Positions 7,415 to 15,291 of a stretch of DNA of 17,281 nt are shown piece after piece. Both the position numbers and the translations under genes were made by a program. The notes below the pieces were generated by a model. The model had not been told where the DNA came from, made no database searches, and saw only the letters and a program-made list of their open reading frames with translations. Origin of the DNA: Bacillota bacterium (GTDB lineage: Bacteria; Bacillota; Clostridia; Oscillospirales; Ruminococcaceae); the NCBI GenBank assembly GCA_023433405.1, contig JAEZCT010000068.1, positions 1 to 17,281 on the forward strand, written 5' to 3'. Each line of letters starts with the position of its first letter. Position 1 is the first letter of the stretch.

Positions 7415-8008
7415 TTACTTGCCTTCGGTAAGAATTGCTGCTATCTTCTCCATATCAACGCCCGCGTCGGTGTCGTATTTTACCTTGTTTAAAAACGCAG
7501 AGAGCTTTCTAACCCGAATAAGCGGCAGGCTTTCGGGTACATACAGCACCAGCCTTTTCTCCCCATTTTGCACAACGTTTATCGAATCGATGGTCATGCG
7601 GTACAGCTTATGGGTACCTAAAAGCTCGCGTACCGCCTCGGCCTTTGCCTGTAAATCCAGCGTCAGGCTGTCAAGCTGCTGCCGCTTTCCCTTTTTGGGG
7701 ACATAGGTCCATTTCTTATCGTCCGCCGTGCCGTAAAGGTCGCCTGCCAGCTCATGCACATCCACTAACAGTATGCCAAATATGCCTACCAGCACATGGC
7801 TTACCAGCTTTTCGCCGCCCTTATAGGTAAGGCGCACATTGGTAAGCACCTTAAACCCGCGCAAACGGGCATAGCCCTTTAACCGCGCCGTTACTTTACG
7901 GTGCAGATATATGTTCTTAGAACGCAAAACCGCCGTGCGGATTACAATTGCCGCCACAATCAGCGCGATTGCGGCGAGGGGAATAATAACGTAAAGATAC
8001 CAAGGCAT
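7415..8008 (-). CDS. Membrane-anchored NERD-like (nuclease-related domain) protein
   Basis: A 197-residue protein with one N-terminal membrane segment (about 5-27, YVIIPLAAIALIVAAIVI) followed by a basic stretch and a cytoplasmic domain. Residues about 45-130 resemble a NERD domain: the core GIFGILLVDVHELAGDLYG and a following KWTY match its typical hydrophobic strand, acidic residue and G-x-W pattern. The family is predicted to be nuclease-like, but its role is unproven. The start is set at ATG 8008, which has AAAGGA about 12 bases upstream. The ATG at 8035 has no ribosome binding site. It lies 76 bases downstream of the cupin gene on the same strand, so co-transcription is possible. The NERD label is moderately sure. 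Confidence 0.72.
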   Translation of the reverse strand: MPWYLYVIIPLAAIALIVAAIVIRTAVLRSKNIYLHRKVTARLKGYARLRGFKVLTNVRLTYKGGEKLVSHVLVGIFGILLVDVHELAGDLYGTADDKKWTYVPKKGKRQQLDSLTLDLQAKAEAVRELLGTHKLYRMTIDSINVVQNGEKRLVLYVPESLPLIRVRKLSAFLNKVKYDTDAGVDMEKIAAILTEGK

Positions 8009-8084
8009 AATAATGGAAATTCCTTTCTTGGGCATGGTTATTCTATATTGATTTTAGAAGGAGTTCATCGCTTGAGCGTTCCGG

Positions 8085-8345
8085 TTAACCAAACCGGTAA
8101 TGCTTTTTTACCTTTTCGGCTACATGCCACACGCAATCAAGCCCCTGGGGGAATACGACATAATCTCCCGCGCCAAAATGCGCGCTGCCGCCGTCATAGG
8201 TTACGGTCACCTCACCCTCTAAAATCAGGCAGGTTTCCTTTGAGGAATAGCTCCAGTCAAAATCCGAGGGCTTGCATTCCCAGGTAGGGCAGGTCTTCAT
8301 ATCCGCAATCTGCTCGGCGGTGGGTTTTGTAACGCTGATCTCCAT
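8085..8345 (-). CDS. Small cupin-domain protein (DUF861/cupin_3 type)
   Basis: An 86-residue single-domain cupin. It has the two conserved pieces of the fold: ETCLILEGEVTVTYDG (about 37-52) and FGAGDYVVFPQGLDCVWHV (about 57-75). The W-x-C/W-S-Y opening is typical of the cupin_3 group related to ureidoglycine aminohydrolase. That group's members are mostly of unknown function; a metal site is not obvious because classic His ligands are few (H56, H74). AAGGAGAG lies before the ATG. It is first gene of a possible cupin-NERD pair. Confidence 0.85.
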   Translation of the reverse strand: MEISVTKPTAEQIADMKTCPTWECKPSDFDWSYSSKETCLILEGEVTVTYDGGSAHFGAGDYVVFPQGLDCVWHVAEKVKKHYRFG

Positions 8346-8726
8346 ACACGGTACTCTCCTTTATCACTAATTTGCGGTTTGAGTTCTGTCCTTTGTTTAT
8401 ACCTTATCATATCATATTTCCGTTTCACTTTTCACCTGTTTATGGTATAATTTTTTTAAATTTACGATTGCTTCATATACACCCCTTGTTGGCGCTTTCG
8501 CCGCCATAAATGCCGCTTATCACAATTATCCGCTTTCAAGTGTTTAAAACCCAAGGGAGGGGGGTTGGTTTATGGGCTTTTGCGCGGGCTTTATCTGCAA
8601 ATCTGCATTAAAAGAAGTAGCCAGGCTTTCACGCCTTCACACTTTCACACCTTCACCAGCCGGTTGTCGTGGCGCGATCATTTTCCTGTAAAAAAGGTGC
8701 GCGCCGGAAAAGGAGCATTTATTTTG
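8346..8726 (+). promoter_or_regulatory. Divergent intergenic region with promoter for the DUF1624 gene
   Basis: On the plus strand TATAAT at 8446-8451 is a perfect -10 (GGTATAAT), but with only a weak -35 (TTTCAC). It would give a 275-base leader. The leader contains a short degenerate repeat of TTTCAC/TTCAC units at 8625-8657 and a G-rich tract at 8553-8564. On the minus strand AT-rich sequence (8400-8420, GATATGATAAGGTATAAA) could hold the cupin promoter. I see no known riboswitch. Confidence 0.4.
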
Positions 8727-9497
8727 ATGAGTGACGATACAAAACGCGCGGCCATAAAAAAGCGAGTGGGCCTGCTCGACGAGCTGCGGGGGCTTTCTAT
8801 CCTGCTTATGGTGGTTTATCACGCGTTTTTCGACCTTGTTTACATCTTTGGTGTAAAGATTCCCGCCTTTCACAGCCCCTTGCTTGCCTTTTTGCAGCCC
8901 TTTTTTGCGGGCATTTTCATTTTTATATCGGGCGCCGCCTGCCGCTACTCCAAAAGCAACCTCAAGCGGGGGGCGCTGTGCTTTGGGCTTGGGCTTGCCT
9001 TTACCGTAATTACAGCCCTCTTTATGCCGTCGGAGCTTATCCTGTTCGGCATCCTGCATTTTCTGGGCGTCGCCATGATGCTGTTTGCCCTGCTGCACCG
9101 TGTGCTGGATAAGCTGCCGCCTTGGCTTGGTCTGCCGCTTTGCGTCCTGCTGTTTTCCCTTACCTACCGCGTCAGCCAGGGGTATTTGGGGCTTGCAGGC
9201 TTTTCGCTTTCGCTGCCCGGCGCATGGTACCAAACCCCGGTGCTGTTCTTTCTGGGTCTGCCAGAGCCCGGGTTTTTCTCGGCGGATTACTTCCCGCTGC
9301 TGCCGTGGCTGTTTTTGTTCTTTGCGGGCGCGTATTTTGGGGCCAGCCTGAAAGAAAACCGCCTGCCCCCATGGTTTTACCGCAGCCATATCCCGCCCCT
9401 TGCCTTTATTGGGCGGCATACGCTGCTGGTGTACGTCTTACATCAGCCGGTGGTGTATGGCGTGCTTTATGTCATCTTCTTTTTTATCCGGCGGTAA
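8727..9497 (+). CDS. DUF1624 / heparan-alpha-glucosaminide N-acetyltransferase-like membrane protein
   Basis: A 256-residue polytopic membrane protein with about seven to eight hydrophobic segments. It opens with the family hallmark LLDELRGLSILLMVVYHAFFDL (about 14-35; shown broken: LDELRGLSILL then MVVYHAFF), where R and H are conserved. It ends with GRHTLLVYVLHQPVVYG, the typical C-terminal LxHQP motif. Relatives are transmembrane acyltransferases or carbohydrate-acetylating enzymes; the substrate is unknown here. The start is ATG 8727 with AAGGAG 11 bases upstream. An in-frame TTG at 8565 would add 54 residues of low-complexity, repeat-derived sequence and is rejected. Confidence 0.87.
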   Translation: MSDDTKRAAIKKRVGLLDELRGLSILLMVVYHAFFDLVYIFGVKIPAFHSPLLAFLQPFFAGIFIFISGAACRYSKSNLKRGALCFGLGLAFTVITALFMPSELILFGILHFLGVAMMLFALLHRVLDKLPPWLGLPLCVLLFSLTYRVSQGYLGLAGFSLSLPGAWYQTPVLFFLGLPEPGFFSADYFPLLPWLFLFFAGAYFGASLKENRLPPWFYRSHIPPLAFIGRHTLLVYVLHQPVVYGVLYVIFFFIRR

Positions 9498-9510
9498 ACA
9501 GCTCTTCGTT

Positions 9511-9612
9511 ATACTAATATCCGATTTAAAAGAGTATAAAAATCTAGTGAAAAGCTTTAATTTATGGGTTTTCACGCGGATTTTTATCGACTCTTTTTGA
9601 GGGGATTAGTAT
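9511..9612 (-). repeat. Palindromic MITE-like element, copy 3 (102 bp)
   Basis: Inverted orientation relative to copy 1. The ends are ATACTAAT / ATTAGTAT, the outer stem is AAAAGAGT/ACTCTTTT and the inner stem is GTGAAAA/TTTTCAC. It lies between the DUF1624 gene and the YaiI gene. It is almost identical to copy 6 over its whole length. Confidence 0.92.
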
Positions 9613-9685
9613 TACAACCCTTTTCCCCATTGATAGGGGAGAGGTATTCTACTAAAAATAAGCCAAAAAAAGGGGAGATGCGCCC

Positions 9686-10138
9686 ATAAAGGTTTTAATA
9701 GACGCGGACGCCTGCCCGGTAACCGACCTTGCGGTAAAGGCCGCCCGGCGGCGGGGTATCGAGGCAGTGCTTTTTTGCGATACCTCCCATGTGCTGCAGC
9801 ACGGCGATGCCCGCACCGTAACGGTGGAAAAGGGCGCGGACGCGGCGGACTTTAAGCTGCTAAGCGAGCTTGTAAAAGGCGACGCGGTGGTAACGCAGGA
9901 TTATGGGCTGGCCGCAATGGCGCTGGCTAAAAGCGCCTGCGCCATCTCCCCCTCGGGTATGCGCTATACGGGTGATAATATAGATGCTTTGCTGGAAAGC
10001 CGCCATATGGTAAAAAAGCTGGTACGGGCCGGCAAGCGGGTAAAGGGGCCTCCCAAACGCACCGCCGAGCAGGACGAGGCCTTCCGGCAGGCGTTTGAGC
10101 GCCTGTTAGACGAAGCGCAGGCGGCAAACAAAGGGTAA
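9686..10138 (+). CDS. YaiI/YqxD family protein (DUF188), apparent AUA start
   Basis: A 150-residue cytoplasmic protein of the conserved YaiI/YqxD family, a PIN-like fold of unknown function. It begins KVLIDADACPV, the family's N-terminal signature, followed by GDAVVTQDYGLAAMAL (about 70-85) and a basic C-terminal tail with GPPKRTAEQDEAF. The codon before KVLIDADACP is ATA, exactly where homologs have ATG. AGGGGAG ends 8 bases upstream. The reading frame back to the stop at 9659-9661 holds no ATG, GTG, TTG or CTG. The first conventional start (ATG 9767) would delete the whole DADAC motif. So this is either a true AUA start, a start-codon mutation, or a base error. It sits 74 bases before the WYL regulator. 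Confidence 0.88.
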   Translation: MKVLIDADACPVTDLAVKAARRRGIEAVLFCDTSHVLQHGDARTVTVEKGADAADFKLLSELVKGDAVVTQDYGLAAMALAKSACAISPSGMRYTGDNIDALLESRHMVKKLVRAGKRVKGPPKRTAEQDEAFRQAFERLLDEAQAANKG

Positions 10139-10212
10139 TCCTTCAGCCCTAACCTTACTAATTATGCAATAAGCAATATAGATTATAAGCGGCATACTAA
10201 GGAGTGACAGCG

Positions 10213-11262
10213 GTGGCAAAGACACAAAACAGCAAGCTTAAGCTGATGGTTCTTATGAAAATTCTGCTGGAGGAAACGGATGCGGAACACCCGCTAACCT
10301 TAGCACAGATAGCGGAGCTGCTTTTACAGTACGGCATAAGCGCCGAACGCAAATCGTTATACAGCGATATTGACCTGATGCGGGAATTCGGGCTGGATGT
10401 GCAGACCGTAAAGCAAAAGCACTTTGGCTACTATATCGGCGCGCGGGATTTCGAGCTTGCCGAGCTGCGCCTTTTGGTGGATGTGGTGCAGTCCTCGCGC
10501 TTTATTACCCGCAAAAAGAGCGAGCAGCTTATAAAAAAGCTGGAGGGGCTTGCAAGCAGGCATCAGGCAAAAACGTTGCACCGGCAGGTTTTTGTGGTGG
10601 AGCGCGTAAAGGCGCCCAACGAACGGATTTACAGCAGCGTGGAGCTTTTACATTCCGCCATTACCGCCTCTCGGATGGTGGAGCTGCGGTACTTTGAGTA
10701 CACCGTAAATAAAACCAAGCGGTTTCGCAACGAGGGCAAGCGCTATACGGTAAGCCCCTATGCCCTGATGTGGGCGGGCGATTTTTATTACCTTGTTTGC
10801 TATTGCGAAAAGCACCCCGGGAAGTTTACGCATTTTCGCGTGGACCGCATGGAGGATGTGCGTATGCTTACCAAAAAGCGGCTAAGCGCCAAGGAGACCG
10901 TTGGCAGCGAGCTGGATGTGGCAAAATACGGCAACAGCCTGTTCTCTATGTACGGCGGCGTTACCGAAAAGGTGCGCCTGTACTGTGCAAATACCCTTGT
11001 AAACGTCGTGCTGGACCGTTTTGGCATCAACGTGCCTCTCATGCCCGATGAGGACGGGGAGCATTTTACGGCGCTGGTGGATGTTGCGGTAAGCCCCATG
11101 TTCTTAGGCTGGCTGTGCTCCTTTGGCAAGGATATGCGGGTGCTGTCCCCCCAGCCGGTGGCAGAGCTTGTAAAACAGCAGGCTATGACCGTGGCCGCGG
11201 TGTACGAAAACGCCCAGTATCCCCCAGAGCCCGACCCGGCACCAAATGCAGAAAGAAAATAA
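10213..11262 (+). CDS. WYL-domain transcriptional regulator
   Basis: A 349-residue DNA-binding regulator. It has an N-terminal winged helix-turn-helix (about 5-65: LTLAQIAELL, then ISAERKSLYSDIDLMREFG). The central WYL domain (about 140-215) has YTVSPYALMWAGDFYYLVCY and KFTHFRVDRMEDV. The C-terminal WCX-type extension is at about 230-320. WYL domains bind a nucleotide or other small ligand and often control stress, DNA-damage or defence genes; the target here is unknown. Start: GTG 10213, with AAGGAG 8 bases upstream. The GTG at 10204 overlaps that binding site and is rejected. It may be co-transcribed with the YaiI gene. Confidence 0.93.
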   Translation: MAKTQNSKLKLMVLMKILLEETDAEHPLTLAQIAELLLQYGISAERKSLYSDIDLMREFGLDVQTVKQKHFGYYIGARDFELAELRLLVDVVQSSRFITRKKSEQLIKKLEGLASRHQAKTLHRQVFVVERVKAPNERIYSSVELLHSAITASRMVELRYFEYTVNKTKRFRNEGKRYTVSPYALMWAGDFYYLVCYCEKHPGKFTHFRVDRMEDVRMLTKKRLSAKETVGSELDVAKYGNSLFSMYGGVTEKVRLYCANTLVNVVLDRFGINVPLMPDEDGEHFTALVDVAVSPMFLGWLCSFGKDMRVLSPQPVAELVKQQAMTVAAVYENAQYPPEPDPAPNAERK

Positions 11263-11364
11263 GCATTGAAAACCATTGGCTTTTTCTCTATAATAATACG
11301 GTGAAGCGCGTATGACTGCGATTTTTATAAAATACCAAACACCTAACACATTATTTGGTAAGCA

Positions 11365-11464
11365 ATACTATTCTCCGATAAAAGTGTTAATAAAAATCCG
11401 CGTCAAAATCCATAAATAAAGATTTTGACTTAATTTTTATACACTTTTAATCGGATAATAGTAT
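11365..11464 (+). repeat. Palindromic MITE-like element, copy 4 (100 bp)
   Basis: Same orientation as copy 1, with ends ATACTATT / AATAGTAT, outer stem AAAAGTGT/ACACTTTT and inner stem GTCAAAA/TTTTGAC. The loop is slightly altered (CCATAAATAAAGA). The base of the inner stem is weaker (CCGC versus TTAA). It lies between the WYL gene and the decarboxylase beta subunit gene, so it is part of the upstream region of the latter. Confidence 0.9.
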
Positions 11465-11510
11465 AAAACTAAACTTATCGCGGCATGGGAATTTTTATTT
11501 TCAAGGAGAT

Positions 11511-12695
11511 GTGAAGCAATTGGGTTTATTGCAGGATTTTAGCTTTTTGACCGAAGGAGTCACCTATTTCTTTACGCAGGCTGACGGCTGGAAGCTGCTC
11601 ATCATGTGGCTGGTGGGCGCGACACTGATTTTTTTGGCTGTAAAAAAGGACTATGAGCCATCACTGCTGCTGCCAATGGGCTTTGGCGCGATTCTTGTTA
11701 ACATCCCGTATTCGGGGCTTATCGACCAGACCCTGCCGGGCATTGGCGAGGTACACGGCATTTTGCAGTGGCTGTTTGATGTAGGCATAGAGGCCTCCGA
11801 GGCCATGCCGCTATTATTGTTTGTGGGCATCGGCGCCATGATCGATTTCGGACCGCTGCTTTCTAACCCCAAGATGTTTTTATTCGGCGCGGCGGCGCAG
11901 TTTGGCATCTTTTTAACCATCATCATGGCCATTGTGTGCGGCTTTGACCTAAAGGACGCCGCCTCCATCGGCATCATCGGCGCGGCGGACGGCCCCACCT
12001 CCATCCTTGTTTCGCAGGTACTGGGCAGCAAGTTCATCGGTCCCATCGCGGTGGCGGCTTACTCCTATATGGCGCTGGTGCCCATTATCCAGCCTGTCGC
12101 CATCAAGGCGGTTACCACCAAGAAAGAGCGCATGATCCGTATGCCCTATAACCCCAAGAGCGTATCGAAGCTCACCCGCATTCTGTTCCCCATCCTGGTT
12201 TCCATCATCGCGGGGCTTGTCGCACCCGCCTCCCTGTCTTTGGTGGGTATGCTTATGTTTGGCAACCTTATTCGTGAATGCGGCGTAATGGAGCGCCTTT
12301 CGGAGACCGCGCAGAAGGATCTTGCAAACCTTATTACACTGTTTTTGGGTATTACCATCGCCGCAACCATGCGTGCCGAAAACTTTGTAACCGTCGAGAC
12401 GCTCATTATCATGGGGCTTGGACTGGTTGCGTTTGTGTTCGATACCATCGGCGGCGTGCTGTTTGCAAAGCTTTTAAACCTGTTTTTAAAGAACAAGGTA
12501 AACCCCATGATCGGTGCGGCGGGTATCTCCGCGTTCCCCATGTCGGCGCGTGTGATTCAAAAGATGGCGCTGAAGGAGGATAACCAGAACCACCTGCTGA
12601 TGCACGCGGTGGGTGCCAATGTTTCCGGCCAGATCGCCTCGGTGGTTGCCGGCGGCATTATCCTTAATATTGTACCAAAGCTGCTGCAATTGTAA
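11511..12695 (+). CDS. Sodium-ion-translocating decarboxylase beta subunit (OadB/GcdB/MmdB family)
   Basis: A 394-residue polytopic membrane protein that couples decarboxylation of a carboxybiotin carrier to Na+ export. It carries the signature GIIGAADGPTSI (about 153-164, with the Asp essential for Na+ in OadB) and the second re-entrant motif GAAGISAFPMSARVIQ (about 337-352). Length is near the family norm. The start is uncertain: GTG 11511 is only 2 bases from AAGGAG, while in-frame TTG 11520 is 11 bases from it and may be the true start (three residues shorter). A small OadG-like gene follows at 45 bases. No carboxyltransferase alpha or biotin carrier gene is in the window, so the substrate (oxaloacetate, methylmalonyl-CoA, glutaconyl-CoA) cannot be told. 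Confidence 0.94.
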   Translation: MKQLGLLQDFSFLTEGVTYFFTQADGWKLLIMWLVGATLIFLAVKKDYEPSLLLPMGFGAILVNIPYSGLIDQTLPGIGEVHGILQWLFDVGIEASEAMPLLLFVGIGAMIDFGPLLSNPKMFLFGAAAQFGIFLTIIMAIVCGFDLKDAASIGIIGAADGPTSILVSQVLGSKFIGPIAVAAYSYMALVPIIQPVAIKAVTTKKERMIRMPYNPKSVSKLTRILFPILVSIIAGLVAPASLSLVGMLMFGNLIRECGVMERLSETAQKDLANLITLFLGITIAATMRAENFVTVETLIIMGLGLVAFVFDTIGGVLFAKLLNLFLKNKVNPMIGAAGISAFPMSARVIQKMALKEDNQNHLLMHAVGANVSGQIASVVAGGIILNIVPKLLQL

Positions 12696-12740
12696 GCGCG
12701 GCGCGAACTGTTATCTTTTTGAAAGGAAGGGGAAACGCGA

Positions 12741-12911
12741 ATGAGCCTGTTTTCTTTGTTCTCTGCCGCCGCGGCGGTTAATATGGCCGACCTTGCCTCG
12801 GGCGGCAGGATTATGCTGCTTGGCATGTGCGGCATTTTTGTTGTAATTTTAATTATTTACTGCCTTGTACTGGGCTTGACAAAATTCTTTCCGGATAAAA
12901 AGGATTCGTAA
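12741..12911 (+). CDS. OadG-like small membrane subunit of the decarboxylase pump
   Basis: A 56-residue peptide with one membrane segment (about 23-46, IMLLGMCGIFVVILIIYCLVL) and a short charged tail ending FPDKKDS. AAGGAAGGGG lies 7 bases before the ATG. Position directly after the beta subunit gene, and the layout of one transmembrane helix plus a short polar tail, fit the gamma/epsilon-type small subunits that hold sodium-pumping decarboxylases together. It is shorter than classic OadG and lacks its Pro/Ala linker and His-rich zinc-binding end, so it is closer to the minimal OadG-related or epsilon-type subunits. Confidence 0.8.
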   Translation: MSLFSLFSAAAAVNMADLASGGRIMLLGMCGIFVVILIIYCLVLGLTKFFPDKKDS

Positions 12912-13019
12912 ATTGTCTGCAGGGTGTATCAACGCCTTTGTGCGCCCAAGCGGCAAAAAAGGAATTTCATCTGCCTGTTCCGCGTAAAAACGCAATAAAA
13001 TGCATGGTAAGGAGTTTTC

Positions 13020-14468
13020 ATGATGGATGCAAAGGATTCTCAGAAGAAGATGGTGGAAGCCATCACCTCGATGGACGAGGATTTTGCCAAATGGTATACG
13101 GACATCGTCAAAAAAGCCGATCTTGTGGATTATTCCAGTGTGCGCGGCTGCATGGTAATCCGACCTTATGGCTACGCGATATGGGAGAACATCCAGCGCA
13201 TCCTCGACACACGGTTTAAGGAGCTTGGGCACGAGAATGTTTATATGCCAATGTTTATCCCCGAGAGCCTGCTGCAAAAGGAAAAGGACCATGTGGAGGG
13301 CTTTGCCCCCGAGGTGGCATGGGTAACCCAAGGCGGCGGCGAAAAGCTTACCGAACGGCTGTGTGTGCGCCCCACCTCCGAGACGCTGTTTTGCGAGCAT
13401 TACGCCCATATCATCAATTCCTACCGCGACCTGCCCAAGCTGTATAACCAATGGTGCTCGGTGGTGCGGTGGGAAAAAACCACCCGCCCGTTCCTGCGCA
13501 CCATGGAGTTTTTGTGGCAGGAGGGGCACACCATGCATGAAACCGCCGATGAGGCGTGGCACGAAACCGAGCAAATGCTTGAGGTATACGCCTCGGTATA
13601 CGAAAATTCCCTTGCCATACCCGTCGTAAAGGGACGCAAGACGGATAAGGAGAAGTTCGCGGGCGCTGTCGCCACCTACACCATCGAGGCGATGATGCAC
13701 GACGGTAAGGCGCTTCAAAGCGGCACCTCCCACTATTTTGGCGACGGCTTCTCCCGTGCCTTCGGTATTCAGTTTACAGGCAGAGGCAACACGCTTGAGT
13801 TCCCCCACCAAACCTCGTGGGGTCTTTCCACCCGCATTATCGGCGCCATTATTATGACCCACGGCGATGATAACGGTCTGGTGCTGCCCCCCGCCATCGC
13901 GCCGGTTCAGGTGGTTATTCTGCCCATCGCCCAGCACAAGGAGGGGGTGCTCGATAAGGCGCGCGCCCTGCTTGACCGCCTAAAGCCCGTCTGCCGCGTA
14001 AAGCTCGACGACAGCGACAATTCCCCCGGCTGGAAGTTTGCCGAGTATGAAATGAAGGGCGTTCCCCTGCGTCTGGAGCTTGGCCCGAAGGATATTGAGC
14101 AAAACCAGTGCGTACTGGTGCGCCGCGATACGCGCGAGAAAATTATCGTGCCGCTTGATAAGCTGGAGGAGACCATACCCGCCCTGCTTGCCGCCGTACA
14201 TGACGGCATATATAACAAGGCGCTCACAAACCGCAAAAACCGCACCTATGCCGCCCGCAATATGGAGGAGCTAAAAGCGCTCGCCGAAGCCGAGAGCGGC
14301 TTTTACAAAACCATGTGGTGCGGCGACCGCGCCTGTGAGGAGGCGGTAAAGGCCGAGGTGGGGCTTACCTCCCGCTGTATGCCCTTTGAGCAGGAAAATC
14401 TGGGCGACACCTGTGTTTCGTGCGGCAAAAAGGCGGATAAAATGATATACTGGGGTAGGGCATATTAG
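13020..14468 (+). CDS. proS: Prolyl-tRNA synthetase (archaeal/eukaryote-like type)
   Basis: A 482-residue class II aminoacyl-tRNA synthetase that charges tRNA-Pro. Visible are motif 1 region RGCMVIRPYGYAIWENIQ (about 42-59), the proline-site loop RPTSETLF (117-124), motif 2 RWEKTTRPFLRTMEFLWQEG (150-169) and motif 3 (TSWGLSTRIIGA, about 270-280). An anticodon-binding domain follows from about 300. The C-terminal extension has four cysteines in the pattern C(GDRAC)...C...CVSCGKKADK and ends IYWGRAY, the mark of the type lacking the bacterial editing insertion. AAGGAG is 5 bases before ATG 13020 and 8 before ATG 13023, so either may be used. It lies 108 bases after the OadG-like gene on the same strand. 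Confidence 0.97.
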   Translation: MMDAKDSQKKMVEAITSMDEDFAKWYTDIVKKADLVDYSSVRGCMVIRPYGYAIWENIQRILDTRFKELGHENVYMPMFIPESLLQKEKDHVEGFAPEVAWVTQGGGEKLTERLCVRPTSETLFCEHYAHIINSYRDLPKLYNQWCSVVRWEKTTRPFLRTMEFLWQEGHTMHETADEAWHETEQMLEVYASVYENSLAIPVVKGRKTDKEKFAGAVATYTIEAMMHDGKALQSGTSHYFGDGFSRAFGIQFTGRGNTLEFPHQTSWGLSTRIIGAIIMTHGDDNGLVLPPAIAPVQVVILPIAQHKEGVLDKARALLDRLKPVCRVKLDDSDNSPGWKFAEYEMKGVPLRLELGPKDIEQNQCVLVRRDTREKIIVPLDKLEETIPALLAAVHDGIYNKALTNRKNRTYAARNMEELKALAEAESGFYKTMWCGDRACEEAVKAEVGLTSRCMPFEQENLGDTCVSCGKKADKMIYWGRAY

Positions 14469-14588
14469 TTTTTTGCCGGCAGCTCAATCCATGGCATCAT
14501 GCCAAAATTCCAAAATCGGGCTGAGAAAGCTGAAGAAGGGGTAATAATCCGCCCGCGGGGAGAATAAAAAGGCCTTGCGGTCGGCTGT

Positions 14589-15026
14589 ATGCTGCAGCTG
14601 ATGCACGGCGCGCTGACGCCGGAAATTTTTGCGCACCTGACACAAAGCGTGGGATGGGATGTCCCGCCCCGCGACCAGCTCCGCCTTGCGCTGGAGCATT
14701 CCCTGTTAACCGTAACCGCCCTTGAGGACGGTATCCCCGTAGGCATGGCGCGGCTGTGCGGCGACGGGTTTTTAACCTATTATCTGGAGGATGTGGCCAT
14801 CCTGCCCGATTATCAGGGCAGGCATATCGGCAGGCGGATGATTGAGGATATTCTCACCTTCATCCGCAGCCGCGAGCATTTTGGCTGGAAGGTACGCCTT
14901 GAGCTGATTAGCGCAAACGGCAAGGAGCAGTTTTACGAGCGCATGGGGTTTGAACGCCTGCCCTGCGCCGAGGACGGGGCGGGGATGTTTTTGACGGTGG
15001 AAAAGCACGCGCCCGTCACCCTGTAG
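14589..15026 (+). CDS. GNAT-family N-acetyltransferase
   Basis: A 145-residue cytoplasmic acyltransferase that moves an acetyl group from acetyl-CoA to an unknown amine. The acetyl-CoA loop (motif A) is EDVAILPDYQGRHIGRRMIE (about 76-95), with the Q-x-x-x-x-G core. Motif B is the end segment ANGKEQFYERMGFERLP. The opening ALTPEIFAHLTQSVGW resembles a common clostridial GNAT subgroup. The binding site upstream of ATG 14589 is poor, and an internal ATG at 14601 gives a slightly shorter protein, so the exact start is open. The 120 bases between proS and this gene show no signal I can name. Confidence 0.86.
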   Translation: MLQLMHGALTPEIFAHLTQSVGWDVPPRDQLRLALEHSLLTVTALEDGIPVGMARLCGDGFLTYYLEDVAILPDYQGRHIGRRMIEDILTFIRSREHFGWKVRLELISANGKEQFYERMGFERLPCAEDGAGMFLTVEKHAPVTL

Positions 15027-15058
15027 CCGCCGCCCCTTCGCCGCTCCGCTTCATTCTA

Positions 15059-15160
15059 ATACTATTATCCGATTTAAAAGAGTATAAAAATCAAGTGAAA
15101 AGCTTTAATTTATGGGTTTTCACGCGGATTTTTATCAACACTTTTATCGGAGAATAGTAT
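15059..15160 (-). repeat. Palindromic MITE-like element, copy 5 (102 bp, hybrid arms)
   Basis: Inverted orientation relative to copy 1. The ends are ATACTATT / AATAGTAT, as in copies 1 and 4. The inner stem GTGAAAA/TTTTCAC is as in copies 3 and 6. The outer stem carries AAAAGAGT opposite ACACTTTT, leaving one mismatch, so it combines one arm of each subtype. It lies in the convergent gap after the GNAT gene. Confidence 0.92.
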
Positions 15161-15189
15161 AATACATGTTTTAGGTTGATGATAACGTC

Positions 15190-15224
15190 AAAAAGCCCCG
15201 CGGCAAGCTGCCGCGGGGCTTTTT
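15190..15224. terminator. Strong bidirectional intrinsic terminator between GNAT and XRE genes
   Basis: A perfect 16 bp stem AAAAAGCCCCGCGGCA / TGCCGCGGGGCTTTTT has a 3-base loop, with A-run and T-run flanks. It lies between two convergent genes (GNAT on plus, XRE on minus), so it can end both transcripts. Confidence 0.93.
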
Positions 15225-15291
15225 GGTTGTGACCAAATGGCTGTGTATTCTAGAACCTTCGGTTATTCGCATTCGCGAAAATCCTAGGGGA

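Noticed and set aside
8565..8726. 54-residue N-terminal extension of the DUF1624 protein from TTG 8565
   Set aside because: The extra residues are low complexity and come from the TTCAC repeat. The ATG at 8727 has its own AAGGAG and begins just before the conserved family start.
12849..13937. 362-residue open frame on the minus strand opposite proS
   Set aside because: It is a shadow in a GC-biased coding region. proS on the plus strand has all class II motifs.
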